Shown here piece by piece: positions 63,283 to 64,000 of a DNA stretch of 64,000 bases; positions within the stretch are counted from its first letter, which is position 1, and each line of letters begins with the position of its first letter. Where the stretch lies: the NCBI GenBank assembly GCA_002400845.2, contig NVRK02000015.1, positions 1-64,000 on the forward strand, given 5' to 3'. Made by a program: the position numbers and the translations under genes. Source of the stretch: Hyphomicrobiales bacterium (GTDB lineage: Bacteria; Pseudomonadota; Alphaproteobacteria; Rhizobiales; Rhizobiaceae). The notes beneath the pieces were generated by a model. The model was not told the origin of the DNA, made no database searches, and saw only the letters and a program-made list of their open reading frames with translations.

Positions 63283-64000
63283 ATGCGCATGATAGTGGGC
63301 CTTGGTAATCCCGGAACAAAACACGCCAGACAACGCCATAATATTGGTTTTATGGCGGTGGATGCAATAATCCGCCGCCATTCCTTTTCCCTAATGCGGA
63401 AAAAATTTAAAGGTGAAATCGCAGATGGCGAAATTGCCGGCGAAAAAGTACTATTGGTAAAACCGCAAACCTTTATGAACCTGTCTGGCGAAGCCGTGGG
63501 TGAGGCAATGCGCTTTTACAAAATTAAACCAACTGATATTTATGTATTTTACGACGAACTAGATTTAGCCGCTGGTAAAGTACGCATTAAAACGGGCGGC
63601 GGCCATGGCGGTCATAACGGCATTAAATCTCTTGATGCACATTGCGGTAAAGACTACAAACGCATTCGCTTAGGCATAGATCATCCAGGCCATAAAGAAC
63701 GCGTCACAGGCCATGTGCTAGGCGATTTTTCAAAGGCAGACTACAAATGGGTAGACCCATTGTTAAATGCCATTGGCGACAACATAGACATGCTGATTGA
63801 AGGCAAAGATTCTAGCTTTATGAACAAGCTTGCTTTAGTGCTTGGTAACGAAGCGCCTGTAGATAAAAAACAACAGAAAAAGTCTAATCCCAACAAAGCG
63901 TCATCTGCTAATGGCGACAAAAAAAATAGCAGCCATATTCATCAGGCGCGCAACGCCGCGCCCAAAATAAATAAAGTCACTTCCCAGCAAAGGCCCCAAA
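63283..64000 (+). CDS. pth: Peptidyl-tRNA hydrolase, 3' end cut by the window edge
   Basis: Pth recycles peptidyl-tRNA released from stalled ribosomes. I translated it by hand because the frame runs off the right edge. It begins MRMIVGLGNPGTKHARQRHNIGFMAVDAI, with catalytic His in RHNIGF. QTFMNLSGEAV, the catalytic Asp in YDELDLAAGKVRIKTGGGHGGHNGIKSL and RIRLGIDHPGH are intact. The enzyme core ends near residue 190; a Lys/Asn/Gln-rich tail of more than 45 residues follows, as in other rhizobial Pth proteins. AAGGAG precedes the ATG. Confidence 0.96.
   Translation, partial: MRMIVGLGNPGTKHARQRHNIGFMAVDAIIRRHSFSLMRKKFKGEIADGEIAGEKVLLVKPQTFMNLSGEAVGEAMRFYKIKPTDIYVFYDELDLAAGKVRIKTGGGHGGHNGIKSLDAHCGKDYKRIRLGIDHPGHKERVTGHVLGDFSKADYKWVDPLLNAIGDNIDMLIEGKDSSFMNKLALVLGNEAPVDKKQQKKSNPNKASSANGDKKNSSHIHQARNAAPKINKVTSQQRPQ

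Overview
The window reads as a chromosomal segment of a low-GC member of the Hyphomicrobiales (Rhizobiales), probably a marine or host-associated relative of the Rhizobiaceae/Brucellaceae lineage. The evidence is gene content and order. A BP26/SIMPL protein, a BA14K-type protein, DUF995, a VtlR/LsrB-type LysR regulator and a rhizobial-size CarB are all present. So are the neighbourhoods dnaG-rpoD beside yqeY/carA, carB-greA-wadC/lpcC-trxB-lsrB, lgt-midA-pgeF-lipoprotein-prs and rplY-pth. The DNA is AT-rich by eye, but I did not compute GC. Everything was read by hand from the sequence and the ORF track; no database search was run, so family names are recognitions from memory.

Layout. 1-2.9 kb: a urease operon (ureD-A-B-C, minus strand) running off the left edge. 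3.2-6.3 kb: a two-gene type I secretion pair (ABC exporter plus membrane fusion protein). 6.9-12.8 kb: a small Sec-exported protein facing a five-gene surface polysaccharide operon (UDP-xylose synthase, UDP-sugar 4-epimerase, processive GT2 synthase, GH26-like hydrolase, DUF995). That operon resembles the arabinose-containing polysaccharide cluster of Sinorhizobium. 13.2-19.4 kb: a CAT-anticodon tRNA, BP26, small secreted and housekeeping proteins, and an HxlR/quinone-reductase divergent pair. 19.4-26 kb: rpoD and dnaG, then a solo LuxR regulator and a probable small RNA lying between dnaG and yqeY. 26-34.5 kb: carA and carB, separated by four unrelated genes. 34.7-38.4 kb: greA, an LPS-core mannosyltransferase, trxB and an LsrB/VtlR regulator.

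38.4-40.5 kb is the clearest accessory islet: AT-rich, with a start-less gene remnant, a pentapeptide-like protein, a frameshifted SEL1-repeat gene, and two copies (about 93% identical over 308 bp) of a gene for a 96-residue membrane protein. 40.7-49.6 kb: secreted and membrane proteins, including a six-repeat disulfide-rich protein, plus aatA and ilvE. 49.8-52.7 kb: a MarR regulator followed by an OmpR/EnvZ-type two-component system. 52.7-64 kb: housekeeping genes (csaA, proC, HAD phosphatase, ybjN, ubiK, lgt, midA, pgeF, prs, chrA, rplY, pth).

Most of the window is ordinary core genome. The parts most worth a second look are the polysaccharide operon with its adjacent exporter, the degraded duplicated islet, the six-repeat protein, the LuxR/sRNA insertion beside dnaG, and tandem 13-14 bp units that place stop codons in all three frames just after lsrB and prs. 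No CRISPR array, rRNA, transposase or integrase was seen.
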